A DNA stretch of 36,571 nucleotides from a virus, in IMG/VR virus record IMGVR_UViG_3300021964_000208, positions 1 through 36,571 of that record, one strand, 5' to 3'. Shown here one piece after another: positions 1 to 6,016 of this stretch. Each line of letters starts with the position of its first letter. Within the stretch, counting starts at the first letter, position 1. The notes beneath the pieces were generated by a model. That model saw only the letters and a list, made by a program, of their open reading frames with translations. It did not search any database and had not been told where the DNA came from. Made by a program: the position numbers and the translations under genes.

Positions 1-4
1 TTTA

Positions 5-190
5 TTAAGTTTCATTGTATTCTTCCAAAGTATCCCAGACTTGATTCGCGACTTGATCCCAGACTTGCCACTTGACTTGACGCCTGACTTGCCGCCTGAC
101 TTGCCTCATAACTTGATTATTGACATGATCCCAGACTTGATCATAGACTTGATCCCAGACTTGCCACCTGACTTGTTTATTAAGTTTCAT
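5..190 (-). CDS. xxQV tetrapeptide-repeat ORF, copy 1
   Basis: A 61-residue ORF made almost entirely of a four-residue repeat, two variable residues then Gln-Val, with pairs such as WD, YD, NN, MR, RR and KW. It ends in TLEEYNET, as the next copy does. Its ATG lies inside the last codons of the upstream ORF (11-nt overlap), so expression would need termination-reinitiation. The tail contains a further out-of-frame ATG at 14 that leads off the window edge, suggesting yet another copy. The repeat resembles no solenoid or coiled-coil family I can name. It could be an open frame in a minisatellite rather than a gene. Confidence 0.4.
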   Translation of the reverse strand: MKLNKQVRWQVWDQVYDQVWDHVNNQVMRQVRRQVRRQVKWQVWDQVANQVWDTLEEYNET

Positions 191-389
191 TGTATTCTTC
201 CAAAGTATCCCAGACTTGATCCCTGACTTGATTATAGACTTGATTATAGACTTGACCCTTGACTTGAGATAAAACTTGATCCCAGACTTGCCGCTTGACT
301 TGCCTCATGACTTGATTATTGACTTGATCCCAGACTTGCCTCATGACTTGACTATTGACTTGATCCCAGACTCGACCTCTAAATTCCAT
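180..389 (-). CDS. xxQV tetrapeptide-repeat ORF, copy 2
   Basis: A 69-residue ORF starting MEFRGRV, then xxQV repeats to a TLEEYNET end. Variable pairs are mostly WD, NN, NS, MR, KR, KG, YN and RD. The end shared with copy 1 shows that the two arose by segment duplication. The start overlaps the end of the upstream ORF by 11 nt, with the ATG embedded in that ORF's AAATATGG context. No promoter box precedes it. Confidence 0.4.
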   Translation of the reverse strand: MEFRGRVWDQVNSQVMRQVWDQVNNQVMRQVKRQVWDQVLSQVKGQVYNQVYNQVRDQVWDTLEEYNET

Positions 390-579
390 ACTTTATTACT
401 TTACTCCAGACTTGCTGCCTGACTTGCCCCCTGACTTGATTATCGATTTGATTCCAGACTTGCCCCCTGACATAATTCCTGACTTGATTATAGACTTGCC
501 CCCTGACTTGATTATCGACTTGATTCCTGACTTGATCCCTGACTTGATTCCAGACTTGATTATCGATTTTATTTTCCAT
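379..579 (-). CDS. xxQV tetrapeptide-repeat ORF, copy 3
   Basis: A 66-residue ORF starting MENKID, with xxQV repeats rich in RN, RD, DN, RG and YN pairs, ending in KVIKYGI. Its C-terminal context resembles that of copy 4 (KLIKYGK), so copies 3 and 4 form one subtype and copies 1 and 2 another. The start is again nested in the end of the upstream ORF. Function unknown. Confidence 0.4.
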   Translation of the reverse strand: MENKIDNQVWNQVRDQVRNQVDNQVRGQVYNQVRNYVRGQVWNQIDNQVRGQVRQQVWSKVIKYGI

Positions 580-754
580 ATTTTATTAGTTTAGTCCGGG
601 CTTGATCCTGGACTTGACTATAGACTTGATCCCTCACTTGATCCCTGACTTGATTATAGACTTGCCACTTGACTTGATTATCGACTTGCCACCAAACTTG
701 ATACCTGACTTGATCACAGACTTGAGATATGACTTTAAAGTTCCTTATTTCCAT
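569..754 (-). CDS. xxQV tetrapeptide-repeat ORF, copy 4 (first in the array)
   Basis: A 61-residue ORF with a non-repeat N-terminus (MEIRNFKVIS), then xxQV repeats and a KLIKYGK end. Its ATG is in a 25-bp block (738-762) that matches 1080-1104 with one difference. In the second place this block is the end of one gene plus the GGAAC half of an early promoter. Here GGAAC is kept but the TATAAT position reads AGTCAT. The array therefore appears to have overwritten a former gene start, and this ORF's start may be fortuitous. Confidence 0.35.
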   Translation of the reverse strand: MEIRNFKVISQVCDQVRYQVWWQVDNQVKWQVYNQVRDQVRDQVYSQVQDQARTKLIKYGK

Positions 755-797
755 TCCTTTTTGTCAGTATCAAGCGCTGCAATTGCAGCCTTAAATA

Positions 798-1064
798 TTA
801 GTTTGCAATCTCTACTTCCTGAGGATTGTAGTAAGCTTCGAAAGCTATTTCATTATTATCGTAAAGATAGTTTTGAAGCACTCTAGTATCTACCACTTCA
901 GTATCGGAATTGAATGCAACCATAAGATAAGAATCATCAACAGCGAACTCAAACATACCATTTTCTTTAGTATCATCAAGAAACGATTCGAGATCAGCTA
1001 TTTCTTCTTTTGTATATGACTCTTTATAATCACGGAAAATCGTTTTAATATTAACTTTTTTCAT
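798..1064 (-). CDS. Small acidic protein of unknown function
   Basis: An 88-residue protein, rich in Asp and Glu, with a mixed alpha/beta look and no signal peptide or metal motif. It begins MKKVNIK. The start is fixed by the promoter box at 1071-1086, whose TATAAT ends 6 nt before the ATG, so the message is predicted to be leaderless. Family not recognised. Confidence 0.75.
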   Translation of the reverse strand: MKKVNIKTIFRDYKESYTKEEIADLESFLDDTKENGMFEFAVDDSYLMVAFNSDTEVVDTRVLQNYLYDNNEIAFEAYYNPQEVEIAN

Positions 1065-1070
1065 ACAATT

Positions 1071-1086
1071 ATTATAATGAAGTTCC
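1071..1086 (-). promoter_or_regulatory. Early promoter GGAAC-N5-TATAAT
   Basis: GGAAC, 5 nt, TATAAT, then 6 nt to the ATG at 1064. The expected start of transcription is the A of the ATG. Confidence 0.85.
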
Positions 1087-1302
1087 TTATCTCCATTCCT
1101 TTTTATCGCCTAGACGCTCATTTTCATTATAACCAGCATAATATGCTTCAACTTCCTCTTCGGTCATATCCTCTTCGGTCATACGTCGGGAAGTACCGGT
1201 ATCGCCCTCATAATAATGAGGGCATTCACCTCTATTATAATAGCTATCAGCGCTGCCGCGATCGAATGGACCTCCATGTCTAGTATCATAAACTTTTTTC
1301 AT
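1087..1302 (-). CDS. Small conserved phage protein (GGPFDRGSADSYY motif)
   Basis: A 71-residue protein with an N-terminal HGGPFDRGSADSYYNR segment and a C-terminal EEVEAYYAGYNEN segment. I recall this pair of motifs from short uncharacterised proteins in many phage and bacterial genomes; it has no assigned function to my knowledge. The acidic middle is low complexity. The start is set by a promoter box ending 6 nt upstream. The stop codon falls just beside the promoter of the next gene. Confidence 0.8.
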   Translation of the reverse strand: MKKVYDTRHGGPFDRGSADSYYNRGECPHYYEGDTGTSRRMTEEDMTEEEVEAYYAGYNENERLGDKKEWR

Positions 1303-1308
1303 ACAATT

Positions 1309-1324
1309 ATTATATTGGAGTTCC
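1309..1324 (-). promoter_or_regulatory. Early promoter GGAAC-N5-TATAAT
   Basis: GGAAC-TCCAA-TATAAT, then 6 nt to the ATG at 1302. Same layout as the box at 1071. Confidence 0.85.
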
Positions 1325-1339
1325 TTTAATTATGCTCTA

Positions 1340-1403
1340 GGCGCGTTGACTCACGGGTGGTTAGTCCCGCCGGGTTTCATCGCGCCGGAATAACCCGGTT
1401 CCC
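1340..1403 (-). other. GC-rich island with H-type pseudoknot potential
   Basis: A GC-rich stretch in AT-rich DNA. GGCGCG (1340-1345) can pair with CGCGCC (1381-1386), and CCGGGTT (1370-1376) with AACCCGG (1392-1398). The two helices interleave, the geometry of an H-type pseudoknot, and a CGGG/CCCG hairpin fits in the first loop. On the minus strand GGAAC at 1398-1402 is followed by N5, TATTCC, 6 nt and an ATG that opens a 9-codon frame (MKPGGTNHP), matching the spacing of the early promoters with a poor -10. It sits just after the lipoprotein gene and could be a 3' structure, a terminator or a small RNA. Confidence 0.45.
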
Positions 1404-1415
1404 TTTGTCAGCAAA

Positions 1416-1760
1416 TTAGTAATTGTAGTAATAAGATGGACGGCTGTAATTATTACGATTGTAATTGTAGTAATAAGATGGACGGCTGTAATTATTACGA
1501 TTGTAATTGTAATAAGGTTGACGGTTATGATTGTAATAAGGTTGTGGTTGCCGATTGCGATAAGCTCGATTCTTAGCCATTTCCGATCCAGCCACTGCAC
1601 CTACGGCACCGCCAATAAGAGCGCCAGTCTCATCACCAATAAGATAGCCAACACCGGCACCGACGGCACCACCACCTACAGCACCGCGTTCACCGGGTGT
1701 GCAAGAAACGCCAAGAAGTGCAGCTGCACTTAGGAGAGGAAGTATGAATGTTTTTTTCAT
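1416..1760 (-). CDS. Glycine-zipper lipoprotein with Tyr/Asn repeat tail
   Basis: A 114-residue predicted lipoprotein. Residues 1-20 form a signal peptide ending in the lipobox LGVSC. Residues about 24-60 are a glycine-zipper segment (GAVGGGAVGAGVGYLIG and a second Gly/Ala run) of the kind that inserts in membranes. The rest is a hydrophilic tail of Tyr, Asn, Arg and Pro, with a 14-residue unit (YNYNRNNYSRPSYY) in tandem. Expected in the cell envelope; possible roles are lysis or exclusion of other phages, but this is inference. No GGAAC promoter; TATACT lies about 26 nt upstream of the ATG. Confidence 0.8.
   Translation of the reverse strand: MKKTFILPLLSAAALLGVSCTPGERGAVGGGAVGAGVGYLIGDETGALIGGAVGAVAGSEMAKNRAYRNRQPQPYYNHNRQPYYNYNRNNYSRPSYYYNYNRNNYSRPSYYYNY
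1420..1503. repeat. 42-bp tandem duplication in lipoprotein gene
   Basis: Two exact 42-bp copies, 1420-1461 and 1462-1503, encoding the 14-residue repeat. Their identity at the DNA level suggests a recent or easily reversible duplication. Confidence 0.9.
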
Positions 1761-1788
1761 AATAAGTTGTTGGTGTTAAATTAGTATA

Positions 1789-2139
1789 CTAGTCTCTAAC
1801 TGCGCGCAGAGACTCGGTAAAATAATCGTATTCTTGCTGAACACCAAATTCCCAAGTACCAGGCTCGAGATCAATCGCATCATGACGATCAGCCATCACG
1901 CAACGAATTTTAGTAGGTTTAGTATTCTGCATAAACATTGTACCCCCACTGCTTTTAAAGAAGTTAACTCCTTGGTAGTTATCAACTACGTGATGATTAC
2001 CCGTCGTCTCGCTATCTGCAACAATCAGATAGTCTCCCGTTACAACCACTGGGGTTGCTGTCTTTGGCAATTCGCTGGGAAACACCATACATTCTCCGTG
2101 AATTATCACGGTATTTTTATCTTTGTTTAATGTATTCAT
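1789..2139 (-). CDS. Conserved phage protein (SETTGNHHVVD motif)
   Basis: A 116-residue protein. Recognisable conserved stretches are HGECMVFPS near residue 15, ADSETTGNHHVVD near 41, and ADRHDAIDLEPGTWEFG near 83, followed by QQEYDYFTESLR at the C-terminus. I recall this set from a widespread phage family without known function. Several His, Asp and Glu residues are conserved, so metal or nucleotide binding is possible but not shown. The start is fixed by the promoter 6 nt upstream. Confidence 0.85.
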   Translation of the reverse strand: MNTLNKDKNTVIIHGECMVFPSELPKTATPVVVTGDYLIVADSETTGNHHVVDNYQGVNFFKSSGGTMFMQNTKPTKIRCVMADRHDAIDLEPGTWEFGVQQEYDYFTESLRAVRD

Positions 2140-2145
2140 ATTTAT

Positions 2146-2161
2146 ATTATAATGTAGTTCC
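2146..2161 (-). promoter_or_regulatory. Early promoter GGAAC-N5-TATAAT
   Basis: GGAAC-TACAT-TATAAT, 6 nt before the ATG at 2139. Confidence 0.85.
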
Positions 2162-2181
2162 TTTTTATTTCAACACTTTTT

Positions 2182-3147
2182 CTATGCAATCGCTTGGATC
2201 TGCAGGTCGCGACCTCCAAGTCTCTCTTTAATCGCATCTCTAAGAGTATTACATTCAGGCGAAACAGCCTCAACGTGCCAAACCCCGGTAGTTGCGTTTT
2301 TCATCTTAAGGTGAGGGGCATAAGAAACTCCATCAAAGATAGCGTTCATATCCCAGAGCTCATACTCTGACTTGTTCCACCACTCTTCGTTATAGTTTTC
2401 GAAAGTATCAAGTTTCTTCCCGTAGGATTCCAGCATACGCTCTACCCCGAACTTGCGAACAAACTCAGTACGAACATCAGCGTTCTTAATCTCAACATAT
2501 TGAGAAAGTTCAAGATCAGCATCATCAGCCATTGCGAGCCACTTAGGAACTCTAACCCCGTTTAAAAGGTATACCTCAAACTCGCCATGACCCGCATACT
2601 TGATCGCGGGCGCGCCTTCAGCATGGAGCTGGTTTTCTTCGTTAAAGTGAATTTCAAGAGGCTTCTCCGTAACAACCATTACCTCGTCAAGAGGGAACAT
2701 AAGACCGAGCGAAGTAGTATCAGACCATGCATTATATCTAGTTCGCAGATCGTCTTCCATATCTATACCAACCTCATTGATCATGAAGTCATAGAAAGAG
2801 ATAACTGAAGAGTAAAAGGCGCCATCCTGATAAGGGTATACCGGAGGATTATCTTTCAGAAGCTTATTAAGTCGCGGCGGGTCTGAAAAGATATCTTCAA
2901 GCTCTTCTAGAACTTTATCTATTGCAGTACCCTCAGTAAGAAGAACCGTAGCTACCCAGCCCTCAATAGGGTTCTGGGTAATGATCACCTCAGTTTCTTT
3001 CATCTGAAGGATTTCGCGCTGATAAGCATTAACGATTTCCTTTGTGCGATCCGGATCGAGCCGATCGGTGTTGATTCCAGTTTGAATCCACTTCTCTGCA
3101 TACTCAGATAGTCGCTGTTCTTGTTCAGTTGTTAGTTTCTCAATCAT
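2182..3147 (-). CDS. DUF6745-like protein
   Basis: A 321-residue protein. The middle carries the pattern I associate with DUF6745: a SFYDFMINEVG segment near residue 118, an LHAEGAPAIKY segment near 176, then VYLLNGVRVPKWLAM, and a stretch like NADVRTEFVRKFGVERML about residues 222-241. The C-terminal quarter (SYAPHLKMKN, TTGVWHVEAV) resembles the usual end of that family. The family turns up beside leucine-rich-repeat proteins in bacteria and in phages, and has no known activity. The promoter is 23 nt upstream, so this message has a short leader. Confidence 0.8.
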   Translation of the reverse strand: MIEKLTTEQEQRLSEYAEKWIQTGINTDRLDPDRTKEIVNAYQREILQMKETEVIITQNPIEGWVATVLLTEGTAIDKVLEELEDIFSDPPRLNKLLKDNPPVYPYQDGAFYSSVISFYDFMINEVGIDMEDDLRTRYNAWSDTTSLGLMFPLDEVMVVTEKPLEIHFNEENQLHAEGAPAIKYAGHGEFEVYLLNGVRVPKWLAMADDADLELSQYVEIKNADVRTEFVRKFGVERMLESYGKKLDTFENYNEEWWNKSEYELWDMNAIFDGVSYAPHLKMKNATTGVWHVEAVSPECNTLRDAIKERLGGRDLQIQAIA

Positions 3148-3170
3148 AAAAATATGTTTTGTTCTCTATT

Positions 3171-3186
3171 ATTATATACTTGTTCC
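3171..3186 (-). promoter_or_regulatory. Early promoter GGAAC-N5-TATAAT
   Basis: GGAAC-AAGTA-TATAAT. The ATG at 3147 is 23 nt downstream, one of the minority of boxes that predict a leader. Confidence 0.8.
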
Positions 3187-3188
3187 CT

Positions 3189-3590
3189 TTACCAAGTAAT
3201 ATCATCACCATTAATTACATCCCAGACAGTCTTTCTATCGTCGCAATAGACGATATAAATGAACTGCTCATCGCTGCGATCCACAATGTAATTTTCTACG
3301 TCGTCAAAATTAGGCAGCATTAAAGGTGCATAACCACTCTTTATAGCATCTCGGAATCGATCCTTAGTCGTTACTGCCTCTATCATCTTCATAGAGATAT
3401 TTTCATGCTCACCGTCATACACTGCGATATCATACCAATTCAGGAATGCATGCTGAGCAATGTCCTTTTTAGTTGAAGAAAAGAATTTAAGATTTGATCT
3501 AAAAGCTTTAAGAGTATCACTAACGCTCTTGTCAGTAAATGTATAACTAACATTTTTATCCTCATCTTCTGTATTATCGTACATCTTCAT
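3189..3590 (-). CDS. Hypothetical protein, 133 aa
   Basis: A soluble, acidic protein with an Asp/Glu-rich N-terminus, a Lys- and Ser-containing middle (residues about 28-45) and a C-terminus ending VWDVINGDDITW. No motif recognised. The start is set by the promoter 6 nt upstream. Confidence 0.75.
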   Translation of the reverse strand: MKMYDNTEDEDKNVSYTFTDKSVSDTLKAFRSNLKFFSSTKKDIAQHAFLNWYDIAVYDGEHENISMKMIEAVTTKDRFRDAIKSGYAPLMLPNFDDVENYIVDRSDEQFIYIVYCDDRKTVWDVINGDDITW

Positions 3591-3596
3591 AACTAT

Positions 3597-3612
3597 ATTA
3601 TATTTTTGTTCC
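3597..3612 (-). promoter_or_regulatory. Early promoter GGAAC-N5-TATAAT
   Basis: GGAAC-AAAAA-TATAAT, 6 nt before the ATG at 3590. Confidence 0.85.
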
Positions 3613-3615
3613 TTT

Positions 3616-3798
3616 TTAATTTTCCTCTTGAGTTATATCGCACAATACGAAACTTAGCGCGCGTATGAGATCCATATTTGTGTAGCCTTCTTCTATCATT
3701 TTTCCAATTTGTAAGAAGAGGTGGTCTACACAAACATGCCAATCCTCATGCATGCTATTTTCATCATCATGATCCTCAAATGCAGAGCTATCATCCAT
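3616..3798 (-). CDS. Hypothetical protein, 60 aa
   Basis: A small acidic protein beginning MDDSSAFEDHDDENS, with His and Cys residues (HEDWHVCVDH) and a hydrophobic C-terminal helix (LIRALSFVLCDI). I chose the ATG at 3798 over the longer frame from 3846 because it overlaps the stop of the upstream gene by only 8 nt and drops a stretch that lies inside that gene. No function can be given. Confidence 0.6.
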   Translation of the reverse strand: MDDSSAFEDHDDENSMHEDWHVCVDHLFLQIGKMIEEGYTNMDLIRALSFVLCDITQEEN

Positions 3799-4012
3799 TA
3801 TTTGAAATACTCTCCATAGTAGCTTTAATGTCTTTAGCAGTATCAATCCAAAGATTTACATCAATTAAATGATTTTCCGGCCATTCCTTAATATACTCTT
3901 GCTCATTTTCAACAATTTCATTCACCCTACCTCCAATAGCATCAAGTATAAGCATATTAGCGATAGGGTTACCCTTAAATGACGTAGCCAGTTGTTCTGT
4001 AATTGATTTCAT
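3791..4012 (-). CDS. Hypothetical protein, 73 aa
   Basis: A 73-residue soluble protein starting MKSITEQLATSFKGNP, with mostly helical character. It precedes and overlaps the next gene, so the two are probably co-translated. No promoter box lies directly upstream; it follows the 4030-4221 gene after 17 nt and is likely read through from it. Confidence 0.7.
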   Translation of the reverse strand: MKSITEQLATSFKGNPIANMLILDAIGGRVNEIVENEQEYIKEWPENHLIDVNLWIDTAKDIKATMESISNNG

Positions 4013-4029
4013 TTTAATTTATGTTTAGG

Positions 4030-4221
4030 TTATTTTACGTTAAAATATTTTGCCGTAATTGCAAGAAGATGGCTGTAGTCGCCAGACATAGCCTCTTCGA
4101 GGTATTTATCAATTTTATCTGCAGGCCATTTTGCTTTAGTAGCAGCGCGACGAGCGAGACCGAGAATATTAAATGCATTCCCATCTTCTCCAATAATTTT
4201 TAGATCAGGTTTACTTTCCAT
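4030..4221 (-). CDS. Conserved phage protein (GNAFNILG ... SGDYSHLL)
   Basis: A 63-residue protein reading MESKPDLKIIGEDGNAFNIL, then LARRAATKAKW and EEAMSGDYSHLL. I recall these motifs from short phage proteins found near replication or early genes; function unknown. The promoter decides the start: TATAAT ends 6 nt before the ATG at 4221, whereas the longer frame from 4245 would start upstream of the promoter's GGAAC. Confidence 0.8.
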   Translation of the reverse strand: MESKPDLKIIGEDGNAFNILGLARRAATKAKWPADKIDKYLEEAMSGDYSHLLAITAKYFNVK

Positions 4222-4227
4222 ACTATT

Positions 4228-4243
4228 ATTATATCTTTGTTCC
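4228..4243 (-). promoter_or_regulatory. Early promoter GGAAC-N5-TATAAT
   Basis: GGAAC-AAAGA-TATAAT, 6 nt before the ATG at 4221. Confidence 0.85.
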
Positions 4244-4244
4244 A

Positions 4245-4469
4245 TTAATTTCTTCTAGGTGAATTCAAATATACATTTTGTTCCTCTTTATCACTACTAG
4301 TAGCATCAGGATGATTTTGCGGCATCCTAAATCTCAAACTCATAATTGCCTTATCGGCTGTCTCTGCTGCTGGGTCTCCGTCATGATAAATATCATCCCC
4401 TCCCGCGGTCTTACTATAGATATTCATCCAAAAGTTAACTTCTAGTTCGTCTTGAAATTCAATTCTCAT
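4245..4469 (-). CDS. Hypothetical protein, 74 aa
   Basis: A 74-residue soluble protein with an AAETADKAIMSLRFRMP stretch (residues about 34-50) that has the look of a conserved helix. Otherwise unrecognised. It follows the small membrane protein gene by 13 nt and probably shares its transcript. Confidence 0.7.
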   Translation of the reverse strand: MRIEFQDELEVNFWMNIYSKTAGGDDIYHDGDPAAETADKAIMSLRFRMPQNHPDATSSDKEEQNVYLNSPRRN

Positions 4470-4482
4470 TTTACTAATTTTT

Positions 4483-4665
4483 CTATCTAATTCCTATCAA
4501 CGCCCAACCATGCGTAGCAATAGCGTTTAAGATAATAAAGAGGCATGTAAAAACATGGAGAAGAACCCATAAGGTGCGAATAATTGCAACTCGGTCTGCT
4601 CTACGGCTATCATCATATGCTTTAGACCCTAAAGCTTTACACCAATATTCCCATAAAGTTCTCAT
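4483..4665 (-). CDS. Small inner-membrane protein, 60 aa
   Basis: Begins MRTLWEYWCKALGSKAYDDS, then RRADRVAIIRT, followed by one hydrophobic helix (residues about 32-50). The basic flank comes before the helix, so the N-terminus is probably cytoplasmic. The WEYWCKALG...AYDD...RRADRVAIIRT pattern is one I recall from small phage membrane proteins of unknown role. Confidence 0.75.
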   Translation of the reverse strand: MRTLWEYWCKALGSKAYDDSRRADRVAIIRTLWVLLHVFTCLFIILNAIATHGWALIGIR

Positions 4666-4670
4666 GATAA

Positions 4671-4877
4671 TTAATGATAATGGTATATCATATCTCCGTT
4701 AGAGTTAATTTCAACAGTATGCGCTAGCCATTCGCAGCTCAAAGCGACATCGTGATCTAGACCAACAATGATGGTATCGCCTTTATCATCTACATATTCG
4801 TATCCTTCTGCGCGCAGGCGATCATACTGAATAGCTTGCAAGCTAGAGCAAAAATTAGCGGTTTCAAACTCGTTCAT
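4671..4877 (-). CDS. Hypothetical protein, 68 aa
   Basis: A soluble 68-residue protein with a YVDDKGDTIIVGLDHDVALS middle and a C-terminus of beta-strand character. It begins at an ATGA overlap with the upstream gene, so translational coupling is likely. Confidence 0.7.
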   Translation of the reverse strand: MNEFETANFCSSLQAIQYDRLRAEGYEYVDDKGDTIIVGLDHDVALSCEWLAHTVEINSNGDMIYHYH

Positions 4878-5083
4878 AGTACATTATTTTTAAAAAGATC
4901 GTCAACAGTGTATTCCTGCTCTTCGATAAATTGATTCAAATCATCTCTCAATTCTATGCAGATCTCAAGAGCATGCTCGTGCGCATTTTTAATATCCTTA
5001 GAGTAAATTCTAGCTGTTTCCAGAATGAAACTCTTAGCTTTTTCATGGATGGCTGTGCTTTCTTCAAGTGTTGGCTTTTTCAT
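4874..5083 (-). CDS. Hypothetical helical protein, 69 aa
   Basis: A 69-residue charged, helix-rich protein beginning MKKPTLEESTAIHEKAKSF. It opens a run of short genes reading toward lower coordinates, with an ATGA overlap to the next. The promoter 6 nt upstream fixes its start. Confidence 0.75.
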   Translation of the reverse strand: MKKPTLEESTAIHEKAKSFILETARIYSKDIKNAHEHALEICIELRDDLNQFIEEQEYTVDDLFKNNVL

Positions 5084-5089
5084 ACCTTA

Positions 5090-5105
5090 ATTATATTAAA
5101 GTTCC
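5090..5105 (-). promoter_or_regulatory. Early promoter GGAAC-N5-TATAAT
   Basis: GGAAC-TTTAA-TATAAT, 6 nt before the ATG at 5083. Confidence 0.85.
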
Positions 5106-5184
5106 TTTTATAATTTAATAGAGATTTACCTACGCTGCTACATACTCTGCAGCTTTGCTTACCTCATTTATACTGATGTATCGT

Positions 5185-5192
5185 CATAAATA
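5185..5192 (+). promoter_or_regulatory. Late promoter CATAAATA
   Basis: A T4-type late -10 octamer, 6 nt before the ATG at 5199. Confidence 0.65.
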
Positions 5193-5198
5193 TAATGT

Positions 5199-5579
5199 AT
5201 GAATGGTATGTTATTCTTCTACATCTGGGTTGCGCTTTGGATTTATAATCACATACGCTTTTGGCGTAATTACTGGGGCGCAACAAAAGCTACTGCTTCA
5301 GAAATATATGAGGGTAAAGTAAAGACAGTGTTCTCAAAATACGGAGATGAGAGAAATCCTAAAGTTGGTCATACAACCTACTTCATCAAAGGAGTTCAGT
5401 TTATGGTATTCTTTATATGTACAGGCTTTTCGCTTCATATAGCAGATTCTGCAACTATAGCTTTCTTAGCATATAATATACTGATGTTTATTCAGTTTAA
5501 GAATAAAGAGACGTATCACTGGTTGAATGCTGCTCTCTGCTTAGGGATGGTCATAGAAAGAGTCCTATACTTTTTCTAA
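5199..5579 (+). CDS. Late-expressed membrane protein, 126 aa
   Basis: A 126-residue membrane protein with about four hydrophobic segments: residues 4-22, roughly 66-82, 84-97 and 108-125. The first is followed by an Arg/Trp-rich loop (IRFWRNYWG). It is one of only two plus-strand genes in the early region and carries a late promoter, so it is expected with the lysis and virion genes. A holin or another lysis role is possible, but no family match supports it. Its end overlaps the convergent lipoprotein gene by 4 nt. Confidence 0.75.
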   Translation: MNGMLFFYIWVALWIYNHIRFWRNYWGATKATASEIYEGKVKTVFSKYGDERNPKVGHTTYFIKGVQFMVFFICTGFSLHIADSATIAFLAYNILMFIQFKNKETYHWLNAALCLGMVIERVLYFF

Positions 5580-5758
5580 AATTTAATTTTATACTTCAAG
5601 AGAATTGTAGGGTCTGCCTGATAAACATCCGTGTAATTACTGTATGCAGATCTTTCAGCAGCATCAACCGTCTGTATCCAACTACGATGAGAGATACTAG
5701 TTGATGTGCACGACGTAAAAATAATTGCTAGACAGGTAGATGATATAAACAGTTTCAT
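5576..5758 (-). CDS. Small lipoprotein, 60 aa
   Basis: A 60-residue predicted lipoprotein with a short signal peptide (MKLFISSTCLAIIF) and lipobox FTSC at residues 14-17. The mature part has about 44 residues and no known domain. Upstream is a good Shine-Dalgarno sequence, AAGGAG, about 9 nt from the ATG, which is unusual in this window. A spanin or exclusion function can be imagined, but nothing in the sequence decides it. Confidence 0.7.
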   Translation of the reverse strand: MKLFISSTCLAIIFTSCTSTSISHRSWIQTVDAAERSAYSNYTDVYQADPTILLKYKIKF

Positions 5759-5776
5759 ATAATTTAACTCCTTACT

Positions 5777-6016
5777 TTATCGCTCATATTGCTCTTTTAG
5801 CTTGTTAAGCTTTTCTATACTACTGTTAATGCGCTCACTATATCTTTTATGAACACCGCTCGTTAATTTATGCTCTACAGTATAATCCGGATTTTTACAA
5901 TTCATAGCTAACATGTTGTACTCTCCTGAAAGATCTTCACTAACACTAGCATGCATACGAAGCTCGGAAAGAGCATTCTCATATAACTTTTTATATAGTC
6001 TACTCTCCTCGCTCAT
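5777..6016 (-). CDS. Hypothetical coiled-coil-prone protein, 79 aa
   Basis: A charged, helix-rich protein beginning MSEESRLYKKLYENALSELR and ending in a Lys/Glu-rich helix (INSSIEKLNKLKEQYER). It overlaps the upstream gene by 17 nt in another frame. Family not recognised. Confidence 0.7.
   Translation of the reverse strand: MSEESRLYKKLYENALSELRMHASVSEDLSGEYNMLAMNCKNPDYTVEHKLTSGVHKRYSERINSSIEKLNKLKEQYER

Larger units (their letters stand above)
1..735. repeat. 12-bp minisatellite (CAAGTC-N6 on minus strand)
   Basis: On the minus strand CAAGTC recurs every 12 bases with a variable hexamer between copies (TGGGAT, TATAAT, AGGGAT, AATAAT, ATGAGG and others). The period is a multiple of three and the units lack stop codons, so long frames stay open on both strands. 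The frame breaks at about 180-190, 379-389 and 569-579. A block of about 44 bp at 1-45 is repeated almost exactly at 177-222, so whole segments have duplicated as well as single units. The array continues past the left edge of the window. It may matter as protein, as DNA (an iteron-like binding array), or neither. Confidence 0.9.

Noticed and set aside
1-735. A CRISPR array
   Set aside because: The 12-bp units with 6-bp variable parts are far shorter than CRISPR repeats and spacers.
41-886. Plus-strand frames with DLxP tetrapeptide periods opposite the QV ORFs
   Set aside because: They follow from the same 12-bp repeat read on the other strand; they lack promoters, and all nearby genes are on the minus strand.
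1361-1600. Minus-strand frame of 79 codons overlapping the lipoprotein gene
   Set aside because: It is an out-of-frame shadow made of the Ile/Thr readout of the 42-bp repeats and the GC-rich island.
5107-5180. A frame on the minus strand reading ISINEVSKAAEYVAA before TAG
   Set aside because: It looks protein-like at its end but has no start codon and only 17 codons between stops. It may be a remnant; no support.
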